Translations under genes and position numbers: made by a program
Shown: positions 43,055-51,455 of the stretch, in pieces
Position numbering within the stretch: position 1 is the first letter of the stretch
Layout: every line of letters begins with the position of its first letter
Source of the DNA: JALOAD01 sp023228995 [NCBI: Candidatus Muiribacterium halophilum]
GTDB taxonomy: Bacteria; Muiribacteriota; Muiribacteriia; Muiribacteriales
DNA length: 52,930 bases
NCBI GenBank assembly: GCA_023228995.1
Contig: JALOAD010000024.1
Location: 1-52,930, forward strand
Reading direction: 5' to 3'
The notes under the pieces: model-generated
Told to the model about the DNA's origin: nothing
The model's database searches: none
What the model saw: only the letters and a program-made list of their open reading frames with translations

Positions 43055-44518
43055 TTATTTATTTGATTTATCAACAAATTTTGATATTACAGATAGTAAA
43101 TCAATAAAATGAAAAGGTTTAGTTATAAAATCGTCAAAACCAGCTTTTAAAGCTTTTTCAACTTGATGAGAAAGCGAATGAGCTGAAATTGCTACTATTG
43201 GAATATTAGGTTTTGATTTGCGGATTATTTCAAGACATTTAAAACCGTCCATTTCAGGCATTTGAATATCCATTAATATAATATCAATATTTTTATTTTG
43301 AACTATGTCGTAAGCTTCGTTACCGTTGTTAGCTGTATAGATTATATGATTGTTTTTTTCTAGCATTGTTTGCATTAGCAATAAATTATCATAATAATCA
43401 TCTACCAAAAGAATATTAATAGGATTACAGTTATTTTCATCTAAATAATCAGGATTAATATCATTTTTAATTGAAGCTAAATTTTCAGGTTTTGTTTTAA
43501 TCTCAACATTAATAGGAATTTTTAATAGAAAAGAAGAACCAATTTTATATTTAGAAACTACAGATAATTCACCGTTCATAAGTAAAGCGAGTTTTCTGCT
43601 TATTGCAAGTCCAAGACCAGTTCCACCATATTTTCTATTATCACCTGAATTTAATTGTGCGAATTTATTAAATAAATCCTTGATTTTATCTTCAGCTATA
43701 CCGATTCCAGTATCTTTTACAGTAAGATAAAGGAAATTATTCTTTATCTCAATAATTACTTCTACCGAACCATTTTCTGTAAATTTAATTGCATTTGAAA
43801 TAAGATTTAATGCTATTTGTTTAATGCGAGAAAAATCTCCAACTACAAAGCAATCTTCATTAGAGGTAATTTTTTGAATAACTTGAAATTTTATATTTTT
43901 ATTTTTTCTAAGTAAATTCGCTGAAAGTTTCTCAATATCATCAGCTAATTTTTTTATCGAAAATTCAATAATATTTATAGAAAGTTCATCAGCTTCTATT
44001 TTAGCTATATCAAGTATATCATTAATAATATCAAGTAAAGTTTTAGAAGATTTTTCAATTATATTAAGAAATTTAAGTTTTTCTTCATTGTCTTCTTTAT
44101 TGATAAGAAGTTCAGAAAAACCAATAATTGCAGTAATAGGAGTTCTAATTTCATGAGACATATTAGCCAAAAACTCAGTTTTTAAATTATTTGCTTTTTC
44201 AGCCTGTTCTTTTTGTTTTTTGAGTTCCTGTTTATATTTTTCAGTTTTGACAATATGAATACTCCAGATAATTCCTGTAATAAGATAAGCTATGATAAAA
44301 GATATTCTAATAAACAAATCATGATTAGGTATATTTGTAAGCAACGATTCTGAAAGACGCTCAGGTCTTTCAAACATCATAAATCTTAAATAATCTTTAA
44401 AAAAGTAAAAATTTGTTATTCCAAGTATTATCCAAGTAATAAATCCAGTAAATAATGAATTAAAAATTATTTTTAAAACTCGGTATTTAAGATTATCGTT
44501 CGTAAATTTTATCCGCAA
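43055..44518 (-). CDS. Membrane hybrid sensor histidine kinase with receiver domain
   Basis: 487 residues. Two membrane helices (~18-38, ~68-90) flank a periplasmic loop of only ~30 residues. After a short coiled linker come HisKA (NMSHEIRTP, His122), HATPase (NLISNAIKFTENG, VKDTGIGIAEDKI, GGTGLGLAI) and a C-terminal receiver (NILLVDDYYDN, ILMDIQMPEMDG with Asp417, Lys in FITKPF). It starts 26 bases inside the end of the binding-protein gene, so the two are co-translated. The short loop suits sensing through that partner protein, as in LuxP/LuxQ-like pairs; inference. No separate output regulator or Hpt is in the window. Confidence 0.88.
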   Translation of the reverse strand: MRIKFTNDNLKYRVLKIIFNSLFTGFITWIILGITNFYFFKDYLRFMMFERPERLSESLLTNIPNHDLFIRISFIIAYLITGIIWSIHIVKTEKYKQELKKQKEQAEKANNLKTEFLANMSHEIRTPITAIIGFSELLINKEDNEEKLKFLNIIEKSSKTLLDIINDILDIAKIEADELSINIIEFSIKKLADDIEKLSANLLRKNKNIKFQVIQKITSNEDCFVVGDFSRIKQIALNLISNAIKFTENGSVEVIIEIKNNFLYLTVKDTGIGIAEDKIKDLFNKFAQLNSGDNRKYGGTGLGLAISRKLALLMNGELSVVSKYKIGSSFLLKIPINVEIKTKPENLASIKNDINPDYLDENNCNPINILLVDDYYDNLLLMQTMLEKNNHIIYTANNGNEAYDIVQNKNIDIILMDIQMPEMDGFKCLEIIRKSKPNIPIVAISAHSLSHQVEKALKAGFDDFITKPFHFIDLLSVISKFVDKSNK

Positions 44519-45620
44519 CTGAAATAACTCCTTTAGGTATATTAAAACCTATTTTTGTTGCTGTGTCTATATTTATTGATAATCCTAATCTAGAAGAAAA
44601 TTCAATTGGAAGATCACGAGGTTTTTCTCTTCTAAGTATTCTTGCAATCTTTTGAGCCTCAAACAAACCTACAGTATCAAAATCCTCAGGAGATATTGAA
44701 AATAAAATTCCCTTTTCAACATGACCATTATCCATTTGAGACCATGAAGGAATTTTCATTTCAATTAATAAATTTGCAATTTTATTCATAAATTTTGCTT
44801 GAGATCCAGTGTGAGGACCAATCCAAACTGCATCAACTTTATCAATAATTGATTCTAAAGCATTATAATATTTTTCACCACACATATCTTCGCTCGTTTT
44901 TTCTTCAGGAGCATAAGCTTCAATAAGTTTAAAATCTCTTTCTTTTGAAACTATTTGAAGTTCAGCATAATTTGTAAATACTTTACCATTTGCTGTATTT
45001 TCAAAAACTACACCTAAGTTTTTAAAATCCACAATATCATGAAAAAGTCTTATTTGATTTAAAAATCTATTAGCAGCAATACCAGTTGTAACATGATCTC
45101 GCCCAGAATCTTTAATTGAAGGTATTATTTTAGAATCAACAGGAGAAGTAACACTCATAACAATAACAGGCGTTGAATGTTCGTCAGTTGCAAGATCTTG
45201 ACCCGCCCAAGTTCCAAGAGCAAATACAAGGTCAATATCATTATTTTGTTTAAGTCTTTTTAAAAAATTATTCTTATTTTCAGCTCGAGATGTTCTATCC
45301 CAGTTACTACAATAAAAACCATCTTTTTTAAATTCAATATAATCACTTTTAATATTAGAAGAAAGCCATTCCCATATAATTTCCATACTAACTTCTTTTT
45401 TCCAATCAGGATAAACAAAAGGTTGAATCCAACCAAGTTTTGAAAGATTTTTAACAACTTGCTTTGTATATGCAGGATAAGAAGTATAATCCCCGCCTTG
45501 ATAATATGCGATTTGCCATTTTTTACCATTATTAGTAATAGGTTTATATGAGATATTTTCTTTACAAGAAAAAGAGAATAAAAGTAAAAATATTAAAATT
45601 AATAAACCAAATCTATTCAT
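44493..45620 (-). CDS. ABC-type substrate-binding lipoprotein (ABC_sub_bind family-like)
   Basis: 375 residues from ATG 45620, chosen because it places a lipoprotein signal at the start (MNRFGLLILIFLLLFSFSCK, lipobox Cys19); an ATG at 45638 adds six residues. The body is a two-lobe periplasmic-binding fold (LVFALGTWAGQDLATDEHST, VIVMSVTSPVDSKIIPSIKD, GILFSISPEDFDTVGLFEAQ) like TrpX/YphF-type ABC_sub_bind proteins. No permease or ATPase genes are nearby. The overlap with the hybrid kinase gene suggests it is the ligand-sensing half of a signalling pair. Confidence 0.75.
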   Translation of the reverse strand: MNRFGLLILIFLLLFSFSCKENISYKPITNNGKKWQIAYYQGGDYTSYPAYTKQVVKNLSKLGWIQPFVYPDWKKEVSMEIIWEWLSSNIKSDYIEFKKDGFYCSNWDRTSRAENKNNFLKRLKQNNDIDLVFALGTWAGQDLATDEHSTPVIVMSVTSPVDSKIIPSIKDSGRDHVTTGIAANRFLNQIRLFHDIVDFKNLGVVFENTANGKVFTNYAELQIVSKERDFKLIEAYAPEEKTSEDMCGEKYYNALESIIDKVDAVWIGPHTGSQAKFMNKIANLLIEMKIPSWSQMDNGHVEKGILFSISPEDFDTVGLFEAQKIARILRREKPRDLPIEFSSRLGLSINIDTATKIGFNIPKGVISVADKIYER

Positions 45621-45787
45621 AACGAAAAACTTTATCATAAATAAGATGTAAAAATCAAGTAGTTATTAAAAAAAGAATATAATAGTTATTAAGAATTAAG
45701 AACTAAAAAATAACGATTAAAAAGATTTAATTTACATATTTTTTATTTTAATCAGATATTTAAATTAATAAGATTTGACTCTGATTA

Positions 45788-46000
45788 TCAATAAGCAGTA
45801 ATAACAATAGCAGAAGCGATAGTGCCAGCAACAACAATATTAAGTATTTTACCTTTATACTTTTCTTTAATAACAGTTTTACCCAAAACATCTAAAATCT
45901 TATAAATTTGTTTTCTTTCAAGAATTCTTTCAATCTCAACATCAGAAATATCTCTCTGAAAACATCTTTCTCTTGCATGTTCTGAAAAAGTAATATTCAT
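45788..46000 (-). CDS. DUF4258 family protein
   Basis: 70 residues; AAAAGGAG before ATG. It begins ITFSEHARERCFQRDISDVE, the signature of DUF4258, a small family distantly related to RelE/BrnT-like folds. The C-terminus (KILNIVVAGTIASAIVITAY) fits the last strands. No antitoxin-like gene is beside it, and DUF4258 function is not well established. The iteron-like repeat lies upstream. Confidence 0.7.
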   Translation of the reverse strand: MNITFSEHARERCFQRDISDVEIERILERKQIYKILDVLGKTVIKEKYKGKILNIVVAGTIASAIVITAY

Positions 46001-46093
46001 AATAAACTCCTTTTAAAAAGATTTAATCACTTTTAAAAAACCTCAATAATGTTATTATGCAATTAATGTGCCAATGGATGAAATCACATAAGA

Positions 46094-46186
46094 AGAGTAT
46101 AAGAGCGGTATGAGAGCAGTATAGGAGCGGTATAAAAGAGTACAAGAGCGGTATGAGAGTACAAAAGCGTATAAGAGCGTATAAAA
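46094..46186 (+). repeat. Iteron-like tandem array, consensus AGAGCGGTATA
   Basis: About nine short units (AGAGTATA, AGAGCGGTATG, GGAGCGGTATA, AGAGTACA, AGAGCGTATA and similar) spaced 8-13 bases apart. They lie in the gap between the divergent DUF4258 and HNH genes. The sequence is richer in G than the surroundings. It may bind a protein repeatedly; no replication gene is nearby. Confidence 0.6.
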
Positions 46187-46349
46187 CTTTAAGATACTTT
46201 ATAAATAATCAAAAAATGACTATCAAAAATTGATTGCTATAAATTAAGATATTTTAAATATTTAATTAAAATATGTTAAAATGTAAAAAATAAAAATTGT
46301 TAATGAAATAACCTTGTTTTAAATATGAGTGATAGGAGAAAAAACTAAA

Positions 46350-47456
46350 ATGAATAATTCCAATTTTACTCTTAATTCAGAAAATCTTCTAAAACTCATT
46401 GATATGGACAAATATAAAGGTATTAGAAATATTTCTAGCATTATAAGTAAGGATATGAAAAACACTTCTTACAAACTTGCCTTATTAAGAGCATTCTGTG
46501 ATATATCGGAGAAATTTTTTAATTGTATTGACCTTTCGCATAAAGACAAAGCTGGTATACCAATTGATTTTGTAGCAGATTTATGGATTTTATATTATTG
46601 GGAATTCATAAATTCAGATAAATTCTTTCCACAAAGAAGAGGTGAAAGTCCTGAATCTTTCAGAAAAATAGCATTTAGAAATGAACTCACTGATTTTGTT
46701 GAAAAATATAGAGATTCAGGAGGATTATCAGGTTTTTATAATGATTATATAAACAACAAAGTCCAATTTCCAAAACTTTACAATAAACTAAAAGACAAAC
46801 TCAAAAACACAATTATAAAAGGACCAGTTTTTTACTCAGGCAATTACAATGGAGAAAATCCATTCAATTATTCCAATAATCAAATATGGATGGATAGTGA
46901 ATTATGGTATGAAATAACAGCATTTAATTATTTAATAAGAGAATCTGTCATTCTCAAATGGGTAGAATTTGTCAGAGAAATCTCAGAATTAACTATAGGA
47001 GCTGGAACCATACTTGAAAAACTAATAATCAACCCAGTTCATGAGCGAGATGTCAGTAATGCAAGAGATGTATTTATGAAACTTGACGATATAAAATGTG
47101 TATGGACACATGGAAGCATAAAAAAGTTTGAAGTTGATCATATAATACCATTTTCATTATGGAAAAACAATGATCTTTGGAATCTATTACCAACAAGGCC
47201 AGATGTTAACAATCGAAAACGAGATAAATTACCAACAAATAAACTACTAATCAGCTCAAAAGATTTAATAATACACTATTGGCAGATTTTAGAAAAAGAT
47301 CTTCCAATAAGATTTTTACAGGAAGTTAATAAATTTAATGGTAATTTTAAAGATGAATATATGATAAAAAACTGGGAGAATATAACTTTTAAAAATCTAG
47401 TCAAATCCATTGAATACACAGCTATACAAAGAGGTTGTGAAAGATGGGAAGCTTGA
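46350..47456 (+). CDS. HNH endonuclease-domain protein
   Basis: 368 residues from ATG 46350 (AGGAGA upstream; a GTG at 46329 would add seven residues). The N-terminal ~240 residues are helical and unassigned. The HNH nuclease core follows: FEVDHIIPFSLWKNNDLWNL then LPTRPDVNNRKRDKLP, with the metal-binding His, central Asn and final Asn in place. Such HNH proteins occur in restriction and other defence loci, and the downstream genes here fit that setting. The target is unknown. Confidence 0.75.
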   Translation: MNNSNFTLNSENLLKLIDMDKYKGIRNISSIISKDMKNTSYKLALLRAFCDISEKFFNCIDLSHKDKAGIPIDFVADLWILYYWEFINSDKFFPQRRGESPESFRKIAFRNELTDFVEKYRDSGGLSGFYNDYINNKVQFPKLYNKLKDKLKNTIIKGPVFYSGNYNGENPFNYSNNQIWMDSELWYEITAFNYLIRESVILKWVEFVREISELTIGAGTILEKLIINPVHERDVSNARDVFMKLDDIKCVWTHGSIKKFEVDHIIPFSLWKNNDLWNLLPTRPDVNNRKRDKLPTNKLLISSKDLIIHYWQILEKDLPIRFLQEVNKFNGNFKDEYMIKNWENITFKNLVKSIEYTAIQRGCERWEA

Positions 47457-47481
47457 TTTATTAAATTAAAAATAAAAAAAT

Positions 47482-47805
47482 ATGAAAAATATAGTATATA
47501 ACAAACTAATAAGAGATAACATACCTCAAATAATCAAAAAATCCGGCAAAGAATGCGACATTGAAATACTAACAGATAACGAATATATAAAAGAACTAGA
47601 CAAAAAATTAGAAGAAGAATATATAGAATACAAAGAAAGCAAAAATATCGAAGAATTAGCTGATATAGTCGAAGTAATATATGCAATAATTGAAAGCAGA
47701 AAAATAACACTCAAAGAATTTGAAAAAATCAGAAATGAAAAAAATTCAAAACGAGGAAAATTCAAACAAAAATTATATCTAAAAAAAGTCACAACAAACA
47801 CCTAA
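47482..47805 (+). CDS. MazG-like nucleotide pyrophosphohydrolase
   Basis: 107 residues, 25 bases after the HNH gene. NKLIRDNIPQIIKKSGKECD, then LEEEYIEYKESKNIEELADI and VEVIYAI give the EExx(E)…ExxD pattern of all-alpha NTP pyrophosphatases (MazG/phosphoribosyl-ATP pyrophosphohydrolase-like). These hydrolyse nucleoside triphosphates to monophosphates. The family is frequent in phages and defence islands. Probably in one transcript with the HNH gene. Confidence 0.78.
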   Translation: MKNIVYNKLIRDNIPQIIKKSGKECDIEILTDNEYIKELDKKLEEEYIEYKESKNIEELADIVEVIYAIIESRKITLKEFEKIRNEKNSKRGKFKQKLYLKKVTTNT

Positions 47806-47893
47806 AACCAGATTTTTGATTATAGATCCCAAGAGCTTTACAAACTTCTAATAATGTATGATTTGCTTTCGAATATTTATCAATTGATAAATA

Positions 47894-47922
47894 TTGACAA
47901 AAAAGTTATAAAAAAATATAAT
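47894..47922 (+). promoter_or_regulatory. Consensus promoter of the Panacea-type operon
   Basis: TTGACA (47894-47899), 17 bases, TATAAT (47917-47922): a full consensus sigma-70 promoter, the strongest in the window. The 25-codon ORF starts 27 bases further. Confidence 0.8.
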
Positions 47923-47949
47923 TATTATAATGAATAAACGGAGTTCTTT

Positions 47950-48027
47950 ATGATTGAAAAGATAGTTGAAGCAATTCTCCAAAGACTTATAGATTGTATT
48001 GATGATAATGTATTTAGGAGGTATTAA
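47950..48027 (+). CDS. 25-aa upstream ORF overlapping the Panacea gene
   Basis: ATG 47950 follows CGGAG by 5 bases. The peptide MIEKIVEAILQRLIDCIDDN plus VFRRY is amphipathic-helical. Its TAA (48025-48027) shares the last A with the ATG of the next gene, and its last codons contain the AGGAGG site for that gene, so the two are translationally coupled. It may be a leader peptide, a small toxin or simply a coupling device. Confidence 0.5.
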   Translation: MIEKIVEAILQRLIDCIDDNVFRRY

Positions 48028-49016
48028 TGAATGCAAAAACTGTGTGTCCTTTATGTGAAGAAACATCAAATTTAAAGAGAATAGAAGTAAAGGAAACATT
48101 GATTGTTAGAAATGAAGAAATAGAAGTTAATGGTGTTTATATCGTATGTGATAATTGTGAAGAAAGATATGAACCTGATGGATATGACAAACTTGATATT
48201 GCTTATAGGAAATATAGAGAAATAAACAATTGGTTGCAACCTGAAGAAATTAAAGAACTTAGAAAAAAATATAGATTAAAGCAAAAAGAATTAGCTGAGA
48301 TTTTAGGTTTTGGAGAAGTCACATTAAGTAGATACGAAAACGGAGCTTTGCAAGATAAACCTTATGAGAATCTTTTACAGATGGTCGCAAATCCTTTATC
48401 ATTCATATCTTTTATAAAAGAAAATAACACAAAATTAAGTTATGAAAGAAAAAATGAAATAATAAATTTAATTGAAACCGAGATTAGAAATTCCAAGAAA
48501 TCATATAAATTGTTAAAAAATTTATTTAATTATGGAAATGGTATTAATAATGGAAATAGAACTTTTGATATTGAAAATTTAAAGAATCTAATACTGATTC
48601 TTTGTAAAGATGGATTATATAAGACTGCATTAAATAAACTTCTTTTTTATTGTGATTTTTCATCTTTTAAAGAATATAATAAATCAATAACTGGTATAAG
48701 ATATGTTCACTTACCTTATGGTCCAGTTCCGGACAAATTTGAGACAATATTTGGTGCATTAATTGATGATGAAATTTTAAAAGTAAAAGAGATAAAATTT
48801 CCTGAAGGAAATATTGGAGAAAAATATTTTTCAAATGAAAAAGTAGATTTAAATTTATTCAAAGATGAAGAATTAAAATTAGTCTTTCATATCAAAAATA
48901 AATTATCTGATTTAAAAGCAAATGAATTGTCGGATATATCACATAAAGAAGAAGCTTATAAGAAAACAAACAACAATGAATTTATATCTTATGATTTTGC
49001 AAAATATTTAAAATGA
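48027..49016 (+). CDS. Panacea-domain (DUF4065) antitoxin-like protein with MqsA-type zinc finger and HTH
   Basis: 329 residues. Zinc finger at the N-terminus (CPLCEETSNLKR to CDNCEERYEP), then an MqsA/Xre-like helix-turn-helix (~75-125: LRKKYRLKQKELAEILGFGE, RYENGALQD). The C-terminal SocA/Panacea domain follows (~185-329: NKLLFYCDFSSFKEYNKSIT, GIRYVHLPYGPVPDKFETIF). This is a known layout of antitoxins in PanA-type toxin-antitoxin systems. It overlaps the next gene by ATGA, which makes that membrane protein the candidate toxin. Confidence 0.82.
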   Translation: MNAKTVCPLCEETSNLKRIEVKETLIVRNEEIEVNGVYIVCDNCEERYEPDGYDKLDIAYRKYREINNWLQPEEIKELRKKYRLKQKELAEILGFGEVTLSRYENGALQDKPYENLLQMVANPLSFISFIKENNTKLSYERKNEIINLIETEIRNSKKSYKLLKNLFNYGNGINNGNRTFDIENLKNLILILCKDGLYKTALNKLLFYCDFSSFKEYNKSITGIRYVHLPYGPVPDKFETIFGALIDDEILKVKEIKFPEGNIGEKYFSNEKVDLNLFKDEELKLVFHIKNKLSDLKANELSDISHKEEAYKKTNNNEFISYDFAKYLK

Positions 49017-49369
49017 ATTATCTAATAATAACCACTGGAATATTAATAATAATATCAAAGTTATTTGATGTTTTATCAACAATAAAAGTTGTATCTTCAC
49101 CTTATCAGGAAAAAAATTTATTTGCTAGAAAGATAATGCTAAAAATTGGAATAAAATCAACTTGCTGGCTAATATTTCTTTTGGTAGTGATTTTTGTTAG
49201 CATTTATACATATAATATATTTTTATCTGATAAAATATGGATTATTATCGGATTTATAATTTTCGGGAATATAATTACGGTAATTCAATTCGCTGTAGCA
49301 CATTACAATTACACAAGAAGAAAAAATCTCATAATAAAGCTTTTAACGAAGACGGCTATTTACAAATAA
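49013..49369 (+). CDS. Small membrane protein, candidate toxin or partner of the Panacea protein
   Basis: 118 residues, ATGA overlap with the Panacea-type gene. Three hydrophobic segments (~3-22 LIITTGILIIISKLFDVLST; ~50-68; ~72-94) and a basic C-terminus (YTRRKNLIIKLLTKTAIYK). No known toxin motif. Membrane proteins are among the partners reported for Panacea antitoxins, so a membrane-acting toxin is plausible by context only. Confidence 0.6.
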   Translation: MNYLIITTGILIIISKLFDVLSTIKVVSSPYQEKNLFARKIMLKIGIKSTCWLIFLLVVIFVSIYTYNIFLSDKIWIIIGFIIFGNIITVIQFAVAHYNYTRRKNLIIKLLTKTAIYK

Positions 49370-49419
49370 ATAATTAAAATTTTTTTATGAAAACCCCAAA
49401 ACTATTACAAGATTTTTCT

Positions 49420-49436
49420 TTGGCATGTATATTGCA
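49420..49436 (+). promoter_or_regulatory. Sigma-54-like -24/-12 element
   Basis: TTGGCATGTATATTGCA has GG and GC separated by 10 bases and TTGC at -12, close to the consensus TGGCAC-N5-TTGC. It lies ~135 bases upstream of the methyltransferase gene. It could be a chance match. Confidence 0.35.
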
Positions 49437-49571
49437 AATGTATTTTGAAATAAATATAAAAAACTAAAAGAACAAAAGTGTTATTTGTAATTCGATTTTT
49501 GGAAAAAAATGTATTATAATTAAGCATCCTCAATAAATATATAATTAAGAGTTAAAATGAAGAGAGGTTAT

Positions 49572-50519
49572 ATGTTGGAATACGAAAGCCAGATTGAAAA
49601 AAAAACAATAAAAGCAAAACCTGTTTTAAAGTGGGTTGGTGGAAAAACACAGCTTTTGCCTGAACTTACAAAAAGATTAAATAAAGTAATAAACGAATGT
49701 GATACATATATTGAACCTTTTATTGGTGCTGGAGCTTTATTTTTTCATTTAAAAAGTAATGAATATTTATACAATACAATTAAAAAATGGTATATTTCGG
49801 ACTTTAATAAAGATTTAGTACTTTTATACAGGGTTGTTAAATATGAAGTTTATGCTCTAATAAAAGAACTAGATATAATATCTTCAAAATATCTAAAATT
49901 AAATGATAATGATAGGAAAACGTTTTATTATGATACAAGAGCTCAATTTAATGCAATATTAAATGATATCAATTATGATCTTTTTGATGAAAGTAGTATT
50001 AAAAGAGCAGCTTATATTGTTTTTTTGAATAAAACTTGTTTTAATGGTCTTTATAGAGTTAATGCGAAAGGTGAATTCAATGTTCCAATGGGAAAATATA
50101 AAAACCCTCAAATTTTAAATTTTAATAATTTAATAAATGTTAATAATATTTTGCAGAATGTTGAGATAAATTGTCATAATTTTAGCGATATTAAGTATGA
50201 AATAAATGAAAAAACTTTTATTTATTTTGATCCACCTTACAGACCATTAAAAGAAAACTCATCATTTACAGCATATAGCAAATGTGATTTTGATGATGAA
50301 ATGCAACGGAATCTTGCAAAATATTTTAAAAATAACCATTATTCAAGTGCTAAAATGTTATTATCAAATTCAGACTCAAAATTGTCAGATAAAGAACAGG
50401 ATTTTTTTGATTCATTATATTCTGATTTCTCTATAGAAAGAGTTTATGCACTTCGTAATGTTAATTCAAAAGGAAATCTTAGAGGGAAAATTACAGAAAT
50501 ACTGATTTCAAATTTTTAA
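49572..50519 (+). CDS. DNA adenine methyltransferase (Dam/DpnM-like, GATC)
   Basis: 315 residues from ATG 49572 (AGAGAGG 4 bases upstream; ATG 49557 adds five residues but has no site). D12-class N6-adenine methyltransferase: motif X/I LKWVGGKTQLLPEL and YIEPFIGAGALFFHL, the Dam-family FLNKTCFNGLYRVNAKGEFN, and catalytic motif IV IYFDPPYRPL. The pairing with a DpnII-type nuclease gene 9 bases downstream indicates GATC as target. It protects host DNA. Confidence 0.9.
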   Translation: MLEYESQIEKKTIKAKPVLKWVGGKTQLLPELTKRLNKVINECDTYIEPFIGAGALFFHLKSNEYLYNTIKKWYISDFNKDLVLLYRVVKYEVYALIKELDIISSKYLKLNDNDRKTFYYDTRAQFNAILNDINYDLFDESSIKRAAYIVFLNKTCFNGLYRVNAKGEFNVPMGKYKNPQILNFNNLINVNNILQNVEINCHNFSDIKYEINEKTFIYFDPPYRPLKENSSFTAYSKCDFDDEMQRNLAKYFKNNHYSSAKMLLSNSDSKLSDKEQDFFDSLYSDFSIERVYALRNVNSKGNLRGKITEILISNF

Positions 50520-50528
50520 GGGGGTAAA

Positions 50529-51455
50529 ATGAAATATATTGAAGATTACAAAAAAACTTTCAATTGCAATAATTCAGATGAAGTTTTTAAAGTTTTTATT
50601 GATACATTGAAAATAACAAATACTAAATGGAATTATTTTGTTAATTGGGAAAAAGTTTTTGAAAATAAAAAAAATGTTGAAATATCCCTCAATCTATTAA
50701 ACTATCTTATTGGAAAAGAAAATATAGAAAAGGAATTTATTGATTTAATAATGCAATATCCGGAAATTGTTATAATTTTACCTGGATTAATTGCTTGTAG
50801 ACAGAAGAAACTTTATATTTTAAATTCTTATTCGCACAGTGGATTTAATTATAAAAAAATAACATTTTCTAATAAAAAAAGTGTTACTTTGGAAGAAGCT
50901 GAATTTTTTCTCGAATTTATCAAGAATACAGGATTTTTAGAATTGCTAAAAAGCAAAAATATAAAAAATGTAGTTGATTACTTTATCGGAGTTGAAGTTG
51001 GTTTAGATTCGAATGGTAGAAAAAATCGAGGCGGAGCAATGATGGAAGAAATAACTGAATATTTTATAGAAGATTTATGCAAAAAAACAGGGTTCAGTTA
51101 TTTATCTCAAGTAAGTTCTACTAAAATAAAAAATGAGTGGAATATTGAATTAAAATCAGATAAATCTTCCAGAAGAATTGATTTTGCTATTAACAATGGA
51201 GAAAATCTTTATTTAATTGAAACAAATTTTTATGGCGGTGGAGGTTCAAAACTAAAATCCACTGCTGGCGAATATAAATCAATGTATGATTGGTGGAAAA
51301 ATGATAATAAAAAATTTATATGGATTACAGATGGGGTTGGATGGAAAACTACACAAAGACCATTAAGAGAAACTTTTGAATACACTGATTTTATTTTAAA
51401 CTTGGAAATGGTTAGACTAGGTTTATTAGAAAGCATAATAAGGGGAAATCATTGA
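50529..51455 (+). CDS. DpnII/MboI-type restriction endonuclease (GATC)
   Basis: 308 residues; AAGGGGG before ATG. The stretch YFIGVEVGLDSNGRKNRGGA, then RRIDFAINNGENLYLIETNF (D-x-E-x-N type catalytic core) and GEYKSMYDWWKNDNKKFIWI match the DpnII family. Its stop overlaps the TTG start of the following methyltransferase gene. Sequence-specific cleavage of unmethylated GATC is expected from family and context. Confidence 0.87.
   Translation: MKYIEDYKKTFNCNNSDEVFKVFIDTLKITNTKWNYFVNWEKVFENKKNVEISLNLLNYLIGKENIEKEFIDLIMQYPEIVIILPGLIACRQKKLYILNSYSHSGFNYKKITFSNKKSVTLEEAEFFLEFIKNTGFLELLKSKNIKNVVDYFIGVEVGLDSNGRKNRGGAMMEEITEYFIEDLCKKTGFSYLSQVSSTKIKNEWNIELKSDKSSRRIDFAINNGENLYLIETNFYGGGGSKLKSTAGEYKSMYDWWKNDNKKFIWITDGVGWKTTQRPLRETFEYTDFILNLEMVRLGLLESIIRGNH

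Noticed and set aside
46094-46186. Tandem array as a CRISPR
   Set aside because: Units are too short (8-13 bases), there are no unique spacers, and no cas genes are present.
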